From contig CALDSK010000252.1 in NCBI GenBank assembly GCA_937911865.1, positions 1-58,851 on the forward strand: a DNA stretch of 58,851 bases. Direction: 5' to 3'. The translations under genes were made by a program, and so were the position numbers. The first letter of the stretch is position 1; the number at the start of each line of letters is the position of its first letter. This DNA comes from an uncultured Synechococcus sp. (GTDB taxonomy: Bacteria; Cyanobacteriota; Cyanobacteriia; Phormidesmidales; Phormidesmidaceae). This document shows, in pieces, positions 1 through 9,219 of this stretch. Under the pieces are notes generated by a model. It was not told the DNA's origin. It saw only the letters and a list, made by a program, of their open reading frames with translations, and did not search any database.

Positions 1-1
1 G

Positions 2-685
2 CCAATATACTGGTCATTTTTTCGGCTACGGCGATCGCAGGTACAGGAGCGGCTCACCTGGATAAAGCAGGCCTGGCCATTTGTATTCTTAGAGAGCATC
101 CATGTGCTTAACGCGAGAGCAGATGTTCTTATGCTGGGCTCACTCAATGGTGTAGAAGCGGCTGGTATCTATGCACCTGTTAATCGAGGTGCTCAGCTGA
201 TTGTCTTTATCTTGATGGCATTTAATGGACCACTCTCGCCGACCATAGCGAGTCTTTATGCCGATGGGAAAAAGCGAGAGCTACAGCAGGTTTTAATCAA
301 GACAGCTCGTGTATGCTTGCTGGTTTCCGCTGTCACGACTGTTGTACTACTCGGTCTCGGGCGACAGTATTTACAGGTGTTCGGGACAGAGTACGTGCAA
401 GGGCTAGGAGCCCTGAGAATTCTGTGCATCGGTCAGGTGCTGTATGTCCTGGTTGGCCTCTCTCCTATGGTGTTAAGTATGACGGGCTATGCTCAGTTCA
501 CCGCGTTCAGTGGATTGATAGGTGCTATTGTCAACATCATTCTGAATCTTTTGCTGATTCCTCGCTATGGTGTGAACGGAGCGGCGATCGCCACCACCTG
601 CGCGGCGCTATGCTCCGGTATCATAAACACCGTCTGGGTTTATATAAAAGTAGGGCTTCATCCCAACATCTTTGGCCGTAGCTGA
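2..685 (+). CDS. Polysaccharide flippase (Wzx/MATE-like), C-terminal part
   Basis: The frame is open from the window edge with no stop upstream, so the 5' end lies outside; about 227 codons are visible. The reading includes 'LNARADVLMLGSL' followed by 'AAGIYAPVNRGAQL', the pattern of Wzx-type flippases of the MOP superfamily in which a TM helix ends in N-x-R-x-D. Alternating hydrophobic helices follow, with a GVNGAAIAT segment near the end that is also typical of the family. Such proteins move lipid-linked sugar repeat units across the plasma membrane. Downstream sulfotransferases, glycosyltransferases and a Wzy-like gene support a role in exopolysaccharide or capsule assembly. A GTG at 104 is only an internal codon. 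Family assignment is good; the substrate cannot be read from the sequence. Confidence 0.8.
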   Translation, partial: PIYWSFFRLRRSQVQERLTWIKQAWPFVFLESIHVLNARADVLMLGSLNGVEAAGIYAPVNRGAQLIVFILMAFNGPLSPTIASLYADGKKRELQQVLIKTARVCLLVSAVTTVVLLGLGRQYLQVFGTEYVQGLGALRILCIGQVLYVLVGLSPMVLSMTGYAQFTAFSGLIGAIVNIILNLLLIPRYGVNGAAIATTCAALCSGIINTVWVYIKVGLHPNIFGRS

Positions 686-863
686 TAACCGTCGAGTTGC
701 CTACCAGTTATCATCATCATCAGCTGTAGAAATAGAGCTGGCCAGTAATCCTCGTGAACTGTTTTGCCTAACGCTACGTCTATGGCCGTATGCCCTTACT
801 TCGTCGGAACTAAAAATATTGCACTTGCCCCTTCGCTTTTTAGATGAGGATTAACCTTTAACC

Positions 864-1925
864 ATGTCAGATATGAGAGAACGACAATATCTTGTTATCG
901 GTGGCACTACCAAGTCTGCAACCACATCCTTATATTATTACTTAGCAGATCATCCAGACGTATGCCCCTCGTCAATGAAGGAGACAAGATTTTTTATTGA
1001 TGAAGACTATCCTGTTCAGCCGGGCAGTCCCATCGGATGGACAAACGCGCCCGCCAAATTTGATGAGACCTATATTCCCAACGCGTCAGAGACCTACCGA
1101 CTAGAAGCAACCCCTGATTATCTCTATTCTGTAGGAACGCCTCAAAGGCTTAAAGAGATGCTGCCTGCGGCTAAAGTCATCTTTCTTCTGAGAGATCCTA
1201 TTACTCGTATGGTGTCCTGGTATAAGTACGCCAAGCAAAGAGCTGACATTTCAGACACCATGTCTTTCGAGGAATACGTAGATAAACAGCTCAGTCAAGA
1301 CTATTTCGAAGCGGCGAAACAAGGCAGAATTGAACTGACTAAAGCAGCACAGGCCGCCGGTCAAGAAAGAGATCTAAGCATTCCACCTGGCTATTTCTTC
1401 TGTGCGCTAGAGCACGGGCTTTACGCAGACTATTTACAGAAGTACTTTGACGCACTGGGTCGGGAGAACGTCAAAGTATGCTTTTACGAGGATCTCTGCA
1501 CTGACCCTAAACAGATGCTGATGGATGTGTGCAGCTTCGCTTCACTGTCTTCTGACTTCTATCAGGATTACAGCTTCAAGGTGTTCAATCGTAGCCGAGC
1601 AATGAAGAATGCCAGACTGAATAGAGCCTACACCAGCCTACGCTCCAGTATTCGCAAGCGGACGCACAACCTCCCTATTCATAAGGGGCTACGACAGCTG
1701 CGGCTGTGGACTGACCCACTATATTACCGGCTCAATGGTCAAAGTATGGACAAAGTGGAGATCTCTCCAAGTACACGCGAGAAATTAGAAAATTACTACA
1801 GAGCCGACGTCGAAAAGCTAAAAGCGATGCTGGGATGCTCTCTACCGTGGTCTACGGCAACGCAAGATACTAAAGCATTCGACCCAGGGGCTGTTGGAAA
1901 AACGTCTCAAATGAAAAGCGCTTAG
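864..1925 (+). CDS. Sulfotransferase 1 of polysaccharide locus
   Basis: This 353-residue protein resembles PAPS-dependent sulfotransferases of the heparan-sulfate/NodH-like group. The 5'-phosphosulfate loop lies at residues 13-27 (GGTTKSATTSLYYYL), and the 3'-phosphate-binding segment is 'FLLRDPITRMVSWY' at residues 107-120, with Arg110 and Ser118 in the expected places. The KETRFF motif after the first helix is also typical. It should transfer sulfate from PAPS to a sugar hydroxyl. No signal peptide or membrane segment is seen, so it would act in the cytoplasm on nucleotide- or lipid-linked glycans. The ATG start is preceded by GAGGA about 10 nt upstream. It follows the flippase gene by 178 nt on the same strand. 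The acceptor sugar is unknown. Confidence 0.85.
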   Translation: MSDMRERQYLVIGGTTKSATTSLYYYLADHPDVCPSSMKETRFFIDEDYPVQPGSPIGWTNAPAKFDETYIPNASETYRLEATPDYLYSVGTPQRLKEMLPAAKVIFLLRDPITRMVSWYKYAKQRADISDTMSFEEYVDKQLSQDYFEAAKQGRIELTKAAQAAGQERDLSIPPGYFFCALEHGLYADYLQKYFDALGRENVKVCFYEDLCTDPKQMLMDVCSFASLSSDFYQDYSFKVFNRSRAMKNARLNRAYTSLRSSIRKRTHNLPIHKGLRQLRLWTDPLYYRLNGQSMDKVEISPSTREKLENYYRADVEKLKAMLGCSLPWSTATQDTKAFDPGAVGKTSQMKSA

Positions 1926-1988
1926 GTATTCTTGTTGCAGATCTCTAGTGCAGGTATCAGTACAGACAATCAGTGCAAATGATTCAGT

Positions 1989-2030
1989 ATAAGAGGCCAG
2001 CCCTAGAGCATAAGAGGCCGGCCCTAGAGC
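1989..2030. repeat. 21-bp direct repeat, two copies
   Basis: Two adjacent copies of a 21-nt unit containing AAGAGGCC(A/G)GCCCTAGAG differ at one base. The repeat lies between the convergent sulfotransferase and glycosyltransferase genes and runs a few codons into the 3' end of the latter. It belongs to the set of short tandem duplications seen throughout this window. Confidence 0.85.
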
Positions 2031-3148
2031 TCCCTAATAGCGTCTGCATATGCAGACGCAGCGTCCGCCCAAGAAGGTAGAGACACAGTCGGCGGTGAAC
2101 CTTGCTGCAGCCGATAGATCACTTCAGCGGCGGCTGATTGAGATTGTTCGGCATCTATCGTAATTAGCGCATCGCTACCGGATTCTGAGCCTGCGGCATT
2201 TTTGTGGCTAACGATCGCCCAGCGGTTAAAAGAGGCCGCTTCAGCAATCGGGAAGCCAAAGCCTTCGTTGTCGGAGAGAAAAACAACACCAGCCGTATGT
2301 CGATACCATTCGGCCAGCACCGCATCTTCTACATGGCCGTGATAGTGCACCCAGCTTAGCGGCTTAACCGACTGCAAAAAGTCTTCTCCTGCGGCTTGCG
2401 TTGAGGTATTCGTGCCACCTAAGATATGGAGCTCCCAGGGTACATTGCTGAGCGATCGCATAGCAGAAACCAGATTTACCGCTTCGGGCAAGCGCTTTGC
2501 TGCTGGATCGATACGGCCAACCGATAGCAGAAAGGGATGTTCAGGCTGAGGAATCGAAACAGGCGGTTGGTTTTTCAGCTGAGAATCCGCACCGTTTAGA
2601 ATAACTTTTAGCTTTTGCCTGAGCGCTGCGCTATCGCGAAAGTAGAGTATGTCTGCTTCTGTTGCTTTGCTGATCGCAACGATGGTTTTAGCGCATTTTA
2701 GCGAGGTGTCGAGGTATACGAGCGATCGCAGCGCAGTCTTCAGGCGGCTGCCGTACTTTTCCGCAGCCTTCCATTCATTGACGTCGTGAATCACGGCTAA
2801 AGTGGGCGGATGCCAAGGCATTACAATAGGGTTAGAAAGCCAGACTACACGGTCAATGCCTGCGGCTTTGCAATAGCTAGTAAACCGCAGCGCAAACCAG
2901 GCATATCTTTTCCCAGGGGCATCATCTAGCTGAGGCAAAACCTTGAGCGTTGCGCTATCAGCGTCTTCTACCCAGTGCTGCCAGTCTCGCAGAGCAGGCG
3001 TATTTTTAACTGCATTTGGAGACCCTAAAACCAAGACATCAACAGATTCTTGCCTGAGCGAGCGCACAAGTGGCTGAATAAGTTGATCAATATACTGGCC
3101 AATACCCAGCTTGGGCCCCAGATAGTTGGCAATAATGGCTACGGTCAT
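2024..3148 (-). CDS. Family 4 glycosyltransferase
   Basis: This is a 374-residue GT-B glycosyltransferase of the GT4 ('group 1') type. The N-terminal domain starts with 'IIANYLGPKLGIGQY', the glycine-rich donor-side loop of many GT4 enzymes. The C-terminal domain has 'LLSVGRIDPAAKRLPEAV' near residue 208 and 'VVFLSDNEGFGFPIAEAA' near residue 287. The latter is the E-x7-E region that binds the nucleotide sugar. It has no membrane helix and is probably a cytosolic or peripheral enzyme that adds one sugar to a lipid-linked oligosaccharide. It is transcribed divergently from the Wzy-like gene, across a 171-nt gap that must hold both promoters. The donor and linkage cannot be predicted. Confidence 0.85.
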   Translation of the reverse strand: MTVAIIANYLGPKLGIGQYIDQLIQPLVRSLRQESVDVLVLGSPNAVKNTPALRDWQHWVEDADSATLKVLPQLDDAPGKRYAWFALRFTSYCKAAGIDRVVWLSNPIVMPWHPPTLAVIHDVNEWKAAEKYGSRLKTALRSLVYLDTSLKCAKTIVAISKATEADILYFRDSAALRQKLKVILNGADSQLKNQPPVSIPQPEHPFLLSVGRIDPAAKRLPEAVNLVSAMRSLSNVPWELHILGGTNTSTQAAGEDFLQSVKPLSWVHYHGHVEDAVLAEWYRHTAGVVFLSDNEGFGFPIAEAASFNRWAIVSHKNAAGSESGSDALITIDAEQSQSAAAEVIYRLQQGSPPTVSLPSWADAASAYADAIREL

Positions 3149-3319
3149 AATGCAATAGAAGCAAGTGAAACATCATAATTTGCTCACTAGATAGCTTACT
3201 AGAGCGATCGCTTAGTCACCTTAGAAACAGCGCCAGAAAAGATATCGTCTAAATAGCTAGATGAAAGCATTCCTTCAGCATAATTTTCTCAAAGAGTATC
3301 TACCCGTCAAGTAGTCACC

Positions 3320-4762
3320 ATGATTCCAAAACCAAGCGAAGTTGTTCGCAGTGCAATAGACAAATACCAAAGGATTAAAGCCGCTGGTCAGCTGCCTTTT
3401 TCAGTTGTGTTTTGGATCGCACTCTACACCCCTTTTGAAGAGTTTGTAATCAAGTGGCTAGGACCTTTAGCAGGCCCGGCCCGCTTTTTACCAGAGCTGG
3501 TGCTATACGGCTTTATGGGACAAATACTCACCAATCGATTTTTAAGACGTAATCTGAAGCCTACGCCAATCGATTTCTTGCTATTTTTCTTCTTGCTGTC
3601 GACGCTGGTATCAATGATTATCAATGACAGCAGCCTGAAGCAATCCTTCTTGAGTATGCGATCGCTCTGGCGCTATCTCTCTGTTTTCTACATCGTCGTC
3701 AACATAGATGTTTCAGTGAGCCAACTCAGCCAGGTGATCAAAGGCGTCAGAACAGTTGGCATCATCCAAGCAGCGCTCGCTTCGCTTCAATTTTTCATGC
3801 CCAATGGGCTACTGAGACTGTTTGCGCCCAAAGGCGTACAGCTAGGCGGGCTCTCTAAAGGATCAAATGCCGCGGCCGGTAATACCAAAGTCGGCGCGGT
3901 CTTCGGTATGTTTGCCGCGCCAGCTGCACTATCTGCTTTTCTGCTGGTCATTTTGATTATCTCTATGACCTACTTTTTCACTACGCCTGGTGCGCTCATG
4001 TCGAGGGGAAAAGAGCTCGCAAGCATTGGATCGCTCTTCTTTAGTCTCTTTGCCACCAAAAAAAGAGCCGCTTGGGTACTAGGCGCTTTGGTACCTGTTG
4101 TTGTTCTTCTTTTTTACCGAAAGTCAAAAGGAATTGTCAAAGCAGTCTGGGCTTATACGGCGATCGCACTGTGCGCCATTGTCATTACGACTTTAGTCGG
4201 TGCGACTTTCGATACTTCTTTTGATGGGCGTACCGCCAGAGAAGAAGCCATCGATCCAGGCTCCTACGTTCTTCAACTGTTTGACCCCAACTACTGGGAT
4301 CAGTCGTCCGAAGCATCGCGAGGCTGGGTGGCGAGCACCATACCCCATGCACTCATCGAATCTGGTAGCTGGTTTGGGTTCGGACCGGATCTATTCAATG
4401 CCCGAAAAATCATTGCCGACACCCTCGTTGATGGGTCCGACCGGGAGAAGATAATCGCCAGGTGACCGCTAGAAGATACCTATTGGATCGTCATGCTGGG
4501 CTACTTTGGTATTGTTGGGATGGGCATTTACGCGGTGATGATTTGGCGACTGTTTCGGGCGAGCAGCTGGCTAATTAAGTTCTCACCGGAACCGGAATAC
4601 AGACGTCTCGGCGTCATCTTCTGCTCAATCGTTGTATTTACGATTTTCTACAACTTCATTGAGCGGATTCTTCAAATTCGAGGCTTCAGCCTTTACTTTT
4701 GGCTGTTTGCCGGTCTTGTGATCAATGCCTACAACAAACATCAGCACCACAGAATAGAGTAG
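3320..4762 (+). pseudogene. O-antigen ligase/polymerase-like (Wzy) gene, interrupted
   Basis: The first 381 codons encode a multi-spanning membrane protein with the layout of the O-antigen ligase/Wzy family: several TM helices, a long loop, and 'GFGPDLFNARKI' near the end. A TGA at 4463-4465 stops it. The same frame continues with PLEDTYWIVMLGYFGIVG and two more TM helices to a stop at 4760-4762. Just before the stop, the +1-shifted frame (4441-4464) reads PGEDNRQV. Joined to PLEDTYWI, that recreates a loop of the kind I recall from this family (RQVPPLEDTYW). This suggests two small deletions in C-containing tracts near 4440 and 4465 rather than one point mutation. The gene would polymerise or ligate repeat units. 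It is either a pseudogene or contains assembly errors. Confidence 0.75.
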
Positions 4763-4862
4763 TGGTCAGCACTAGTGGCAGCTACGGCTTATAGCAACCG
4801 CTGTTGCAAGAGCGTCTGTAGCCTGTTTTGCTACAGCTTACACCATACAAGGAGTCGTTTAA

Positions 4863-5792
4863 TTGGCAGAGAAAAGATTACCGAATTTAGTGATTGCTGG
4901 CATTGTAAAAGGTGGCACGACTTCGCTCTATAGCTATCTCTCAGAGCATCCTGAAATCTGTTGTTCTAGCGTAAAAGAGACCTGCTACTTCTCAATGTAC
5001 CGATACGGACAACTCGACTCTAGATATCAAGGATCTGCAGACCCCTTCAAACAGTTCGAAAACTATTTTTGTCATTGCAAGCATCAAAAGTACGTTATGG
5101 AAGCTACGCCTGGATACTTTGAGGGCGGTGCTAACGTCGCCACAGAGATAAAAAATACGCTGGGTAGCGATACCAAAATCATTATTGTTTTAAGAAATCC
5201 TGTGGATCGGCTCGTTTCCTTTTGGAAATACAAAAAGAGCATGATAGAGCTAGAAAGTGACCTCAGCTTAGAAGACTATATTCAACAGTGTGAGTCTATG
5301 CCTTATGAGGTTCGAGTCAAGCAGGAGAACGATCGGTATTGGGGCGTCGAAGGCGGCTACTATGCCAACTATTTACCAGACTGGCTGGATGTTTTTGGCG
5401 ACTCGTTACAGGTTCTATTTTTTGACGACTTAAAGCGAGACTCAAAATCTTTTCTCCAAAAAACCTGTCGCTGGCTAGAAATTGACGCTGATTTTATTGA
5501 CTCACTCGATTTAAACGTACAGAACAAAAGCGTCAGCTACAAAAATGCAGGGCTACAGAAACTAGCACTTTCTATCTACAACAAAGCTGAAAAGTATTGG
5601 CGAGCTAATCAAGGCCTTAAAGACTTTTTGAGAGCCCTGTATTACAAGCTCAACGGACAGCCTCATCAGGTGGGTATCGAAGAAGCAACGTTAGAGAAAA
5701 TACGAACACTCTATCGGCCCTACAACGAGAAATTAGCAGCGCAGCTCACAAGCTACGGATACACACACTTACCCGAGTGGCTGGCAAAATAG
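4863..5792 (+). CDS. Sulfotransferase 2 of polysaccharide locus
   Basis: This 309-residue PAPS-dependent sulfotransferase belongs to the same family as the one at 864 but is clearly divergent. Its PSB loop is 'GIVKGGTTSLYSYLSEHP' (residues 13-30), with VKETCYF after it and a 3'-PB segment 'IIVLRNPVDRLVSFW' (107-121; Arg111, Ser119). A C-terminal YYKLNGQP stretch is shared with the first paralogue (YYRLNGQS), so the two are probably duplicated and specialised for different sugars or positions. The start is TTG at 4863, chosen because AAGGAG lies about 8 nt upstream; the protein begins MAEKRLPNLV. It is cytoplasmic with no TM segment. It lies downstream of the interrupted polymerase gene. Confidence 0.85.
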   Translation: MAEKRLPNLVIAGIVKGGTTSLYSYLSEHPEICCSSVKETCYFSMYRYGQLDSRYQGSADPFKQFENYFCHCKHQKYVMEATPGYFEGGANVATEIKNTLGSDTKIIIVLRNPVDRLVSFWKYKKSMIELESDLSLEDYIQQCESMPYEVRVKQENDRYWGVEGGYYANYLPDWLDVFGDSLQVLFFDDLKRDSKSFLQKTCRWLEIDADFIDSLDLNVQNKSVSYKNAGLQKLALSIYNKAEKYWRANQGLKDFLRALYYKLNGQPHQVGIEEATLEKIRTLYRPYNEKLAAQLTSYGYTHLPEWLAK

Positions 5793-5870
5793 GTTGGCGG
5801 TATGCACCCGATATCAAAACACGCAATACCAGAAATCTGTGAGTGATCAAGAACACAAGTGTGAGAGTCC

Positions 5871-6899
5871 ATGACCGAGATTAGCGTAGAGAAAGCCTTT
5901 CGTCCTATTTTTGTGGTGGGCAATAGCCGCAGTGGAACCACCCTGATGGGAACAGTCTTAGGGCGTCATGCTGCGGTTTTTAGGTTTGAAGAGCTGCACT
6001 TTTTCGAAGAGCTATGGAGTGCAACAGACAGTGAGGAGAGTTGTTCTGAAGAAGAAGCGATCGCACTAATCGCCAAGCTCTTCGACATTCAGCGCAACGG
6101 CTATCTAACCAGGGGAGACTGGCAAGACTTCTTAGAAGAAGCGAAAAATCTGGTCAATAGCCTTACCCCGCAACTCTCTCCTGCCAAAGCATTTCAAGCC
6201 TTCCTTGACTACGAAACTCAACTGCAAAATAAAACCAGGGCCTGCGATCAAACACCTCAAAACATTCTGTACATCAAAGAGATTCTCACGCACTATCCCA
6301 ACGCTTCAATCGTTCATATGGTGCGCGACCCCCGTGCTATTTTGCTGTCGCAAAAGAATCGATGGAGACGCCCTTTTTTATCCGACAGCATCCCCAAAAA
6401 AGAAGCCGTTCGCTATTGGCTTAACTACCATCCCATTACGATGAGCCAGCTGTGGAAAGCCAATGTCCAGACCGTTGATGGCTTCATCGAGGACGAGCGA
6501 GTCTATACCCTGCGCTACGAAGACTTGCTTAATTCGCCAGAAGAAGCCGTGGAAAAAGTTTGTGAATTCGCTGGCATCACCTTTTCTCCAGAGATGCTGA
6601 AAGTTCCACAGGTAAACTCTTCAAGTCAAAAAGATCAGCCTAAACGAGAAGGCATCAACAAAGACCGAGCCGACAGCTGGAAAAAAGGAGGGCTCACCGC
6701 AACAGAAATGTTCTTATGTCAGCGTATTAACCAGACGCTGATGGATATACATGGCTACGCAGCTGAGCCACTCTCCCCCAATCCTTTGATGGTAGCTATC
6801 AGCGTACTTCTCTTTCCTATTAAGCTTTCACTAGCTATTCTCTTCAGCCTCAAGCGGATGAAAAATCTAGGAGAAGCTATAAAGCGACGTCTCAAGTAG
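5871..6899 (+). CDS. Sulfotransferase 3 (Sulfotransfer_3 type)
   Basis: This 342-residue sulfotransferase is from a different subgroup than its two neighbours. It has the PSB loop 'FVVGNSRSGTTLMGTVLGRH' (residues 14-33) and the 3'-PB segment 'IVHMVRDPRAILLSQK' near residue 150, plus a 'YEDLL' helix at about 218. The C-terminus (about 305-330) is hydrophobic (AISVLLFPIKLSLAILFSL), so the protein may be membrane anchored, unlike the other two. The gene follows the second sulfotransferase by 78 nt on the same strand and ends in a strong hairpin that includes the stop codon. Three distinct sulfotransferases in one locus imply a polysaccharide sulfated at more than one position. The acceptor is unknown. 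Confidence 0.82.
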   Translation: MTEISVEKAFRPIFVVGNSRSGTTLMGTVLGRHAAVFRFEELHFFEELWSATDSEESCSEEEAIALIAKLFDIQRNGYLTRGDWQDFLEEAKNLVNSLTPQLSPAKAFQAFLDYETQLQNKTRACDQTPQNILYIKEILTHYPNASIVHMVRDPRAILLSQKNRWRRPFLSDSIPKKEAVRYWLNYHPITMSQLWKANVQTVDGFIEDERVYTLRYEDLLNSPEEAVEKVCEFAGITFSPEMLKVPQVNSSSQKDQPKREGINKDRADSWKKGGLTATEMFLCQRINQTLMDIHGYAAEPLSPNPLMVAISVLLFPIKLSLAILFSLKRMKNLGEAIKRRLK

Positions 6900-6925
6900 C
6901 CAATGCTCTAGACGTCGCTTTATAG
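6877..6925 (+). terminator. Hairpin spanning the stop codon of sulfotransferase 3
   Basis: A perfect 16-bp inverted repeat (left arm 6877-6892, right arm 6910-6925) encloses the TAG stop of the preceding gene in its 17-nt loop. There is no long T tract, so it may be a factor-dependent terminator or an mRNA-stabilising hairpin. Confidence 0.6.
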
Positions 6926-7070
6926 AGAAACGCATGTTTATAGAGAAACCCATGCCAAGTGAGCCTATGCTTGTTTTGACTTTGAATCTGTCTTTAGATT
7001 TGACTCTGTCTTTAGAAAAGTAGCGTTTGCATACTCTTTGAGCGCTTTGCCCTTGCCTTCAATCAGATCA

Positions 7071-8249
7071 TTACTGTTTGTACGTGCCCGCCAGCGTTTT
7101 GTCTGATTTCTGTCGTAAGGTGGGCTCAATCATCCGATACTTCTCCAGTGTCCACAAAAAGAGATCCTCGTAAGAATAGAGTTCTTGGTCAGCAGAGAAA
7201 GTCTCTTTGTAGCGCTCTAAACTGTAACGGCCCATCGTTTGCAGGGTTGATTCGTTATTCAGGAGATAATCAAATTGAGCGCCACAACTGGCTGTATCCG
7301 AAAAGAAGCAGGCCTTTTCGCCTGCAACCCAACGTGTAAAGTGATTATCGTGAGCAAGGATAGGAGAGCCTGCGGCCATCGCCTCTACCAGAGAGGGATT
7401 GGTACCCCCCACGGCATGACCATGAATATAGACCTGAGCGTAGGTTCTTAGGGCCTCTACAATCGGCTGGTCATAAATACCACCTGTGAACACCACTTCA
7501 TCACTTGCGGCATCAATTACCTGACGATGGTAATCGTTTTTGTCGGGGTAGTAGTTGCCCAGAACGACCAGCTTTTGCCCACGGTGACGCGTAGAAAAAG
7601 CGGACACGATTTCTAGAATATTATTCTCAGGCTCTGGCCTGGCAATGATGATTGAGTACTGCTTAGGAGATAGCCCGTAGGGCGTGATCAAAGAAGCATC
7701 TGCTTTTTTAATTGGGTCAGCACCGTAGGGTATCATCGTAATTTTTTTACGAGGAACCCGAGTAGCGAGGTGATCGGCAATCACAGGATGATCGGCAATT
7801 AGATGATTGGCAAACCAGCAGCCAAATCGCTCATTGAGATATAGCCAGGCACGTTGAGGCAGATTCCACTTCTGGCGTTTCCACTCCAGTCCATCCATAT
7901 TGATCAGATTGGGAATACCTTTTAGACGATAGATCAAGCTAAATACCGCGGTGTTGTACCCCAATGTGAGGATCAAAGTCCTTTCTTTGGCTGCATGTAG
8001 CGTTGACTTCCAGTCGAATAAAACCGTTGATTTGGCGCTGGCATGAGGAACAGGAATGTGAACCAAGCGCACTCCCTTCCACATTTCTTCGAAGGTGTCA
8101 GGACGGTCATAATTCTCACAGTAAACAGTGACCGCCCACCCTCTCTCGACTAGAGAAAGTGCTATTCGCTGAGCAAACGTTTCAAACCCACCGTGATTAC
8201 CTGGGATTCCTCGGCATCCAAGAATCGAAAGTTTTTTTTGGATTACCAT
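7071..8249 (-). CDS. GT4 glycosyltransferase with DUF1972 N-domain
   Basis: This 392-residue glycosyltransferase begins 'LSILGCRGIPGNHGGFETFAQRIA' (residues 7-30), the hallmark of the DUF1972/rhamnosyltransferase-like GT4 subgroup. That subgroup is common in exopolysaccharide clusters, often as a rhamnosyl- or galactosyl-transferase. The C-terminal nucleotide-sugar domain shows 'IIARPEPENNILEIVSAF' and 'GHAVGGTNPSLVEAMAAGSPILA', the glycine-rich loop and E-x-motif of GT4. It is a soluble, probably peripheral membrane protein. The gene faces the sulfotransferases and ends 170 nt from the last one. That gap contains two near copies of a TTTATAGAGAAAC-type element and a repeated CTGTCTTTAGA. The sugar specificity is a guess only. 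Confidence 0.85.
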   Translation of the reverse strand: MVIQKKLSILGCRGIPGNHGGFETFAQRIALSLVERGWAVTVYCENYDRPDTFEEMWKGVRLVHIPVPHASAKSTVLFDWKSTLHAAKERTLILTLGYNTAVFSLIYRLKGIPNLINMDGLEWKRQKWNLPQRAWLYLNERFGCWFANHLIADHPVIADHLATRVPRKKITMIPYGADPIKKADASLITPYGLSPKQYSIIIARPEPENNILEIVSAFSTRHRGQKLVVLGNYYPDKNDYHRQVIDAASDEVVFTGGIYDQPIVEALRTYAQVYIHGHAVGGTNPSLVEAMAAGSPILAHDNHFTRWVAGEKACFFSDTASCGAQFDYLLNNESTLQTMGRYSLERYKETFSADQELYSYEDLFLWTLEKYRMIEPTLRQKSDKTLAGTYKQ

Positions 8250-8802
8250 ATATTTCCATCGTGCTGCGTTTTATCTCGGACTAACTGCATTGAAGGATGC
8301 ATAGCAGCGGCGACATACGCTTAAAGGCCTTCGCTAGGGCTGGCAAAGACTTCCTTTCCGCTACACTCCCTCGCTTCTTATAGAAGGGAAAAGCACAAGC
8401 TATATTACCTAATTCGCATTTGCTCAACGGATTCAGCAATTTTTAATATATTGACCGTAAATCCGACCAGAGAAAATACGAAGGCAAAAACTAGAGTTTA
8501 GGCTCAAAGAGCCCGAAGAGCACCGTCTCTACAAAGTACCAGAGATTAATAGACCATCCAATCGTGTACGGCAAATTCACGCGCGCTTACGCAGTTTTTC
8601 ATACGAAAGGAATAGTCTGAAGGCTCTCCGCTTCATATCCTGTTCATATTAGATGCATTAACCGGATGGATTCGGCTATGAAAAACTCCCATAGCGATCC
8701 GCTATGGGCAAGTTTGTTTCAGCAACTTTATCCCATTAAGGCTACAAATAGAAAGGAATCAGAGCATTCCGCTCATGCGATTCAAATGGTCTGATTTAAA
8801 AG
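8250..8802. other. Gene-free region between glycosyltransferase and tRNA-His
   Basis: No credible coding frame was seen in this 553-nt stretch. It should hold the promoter of the minus-strand glycosyltransferase at its left side. Towards its right end lies the tRNA-His terminator hairpin. The middle part is AT-rich and shows no repeat or structured element that I can name. Confidence 0.5.
8678..8708 (-). terminator. Rho-independent terminator of tRNA-His
   Basis: A perfect 9-bp inverted repeat (8688-8696 with 8700-8708, CCCATAGCG arm) is followed on the minus strand by GAGTTTTT. It lies about 95 nt downstream of the tRNA-His 3' end, the right place for its terminator. Confidence 0.75.
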
Positions 8803-8876
8803 GGCGAACGACGGGGATCGAACCCGCGAATGGTGGAATCACAATCCACTGCCTTAACCGCTTGGCTACGCTCGCC
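8803..8876 (-). tRNA. tRNA-His (GTG)
   Basis: The minus strand folds as a complete cloverleaf. The anticodon loop UUGUGAU gives anticodon GUG, the T-loop is GUUCGAUCC and the D-arm is AGCCAAGCGGUUAAGGC. An extra 5' G (position -1, base 8876) pairs with the 3' C73, which is diagnostic of tRNA-His. CCA is not encoded. Confidence 0.97.
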
Positions 8877-9219
8877 ATTAATGTGGCCATCATTATAGCA
8901 TCGCTTCCATGGTAAAACTGACCTCCTTTCATTTTTCTCTGAGTGGTAGACTTGCCGACTTGAAGAAGATTATCCATTGAAGTCAGCGGTTTTCTAAAGC
9001 GAGAGAAGTAAAGCAGAAAGAGGGTCCATTTTGAGAGTTCATTCGGCATCCACGGATAGGAGATAAAGAAATGAGGGGATAGCGACAAAGACACGAAATG
9101 TATTATCCAATACATCAGTTTGTGAATTAAATCTTGAATAATTTGTATTCGGTACTCCGACTTTCGCCGAATTCGATATCAATGAATTAGGTTGTCTATC
9201 ATTTTCATCAGAGGTCTTT
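8877..9219. other. Gene-free region upstream of sirB
   Basis: This 343-nt gap must contain the divergent promoters of tRNA-His (minus) and sirB (plus). I see no convincing gene, hairpin or repeat in it. Confidence 0.4.

Noticed and set aside
672..854. 60-codon plus-strand frame after the flippase
   Set aside because: It overlaps the flippase end, has no ribosome site and shows Ser/Leu-rich composition without any recognisable pattern.
8759..9115. 118-codon minus-strand frame
   Set aside because: It runs through the complete tRNA-His gene and is therefore not coding.
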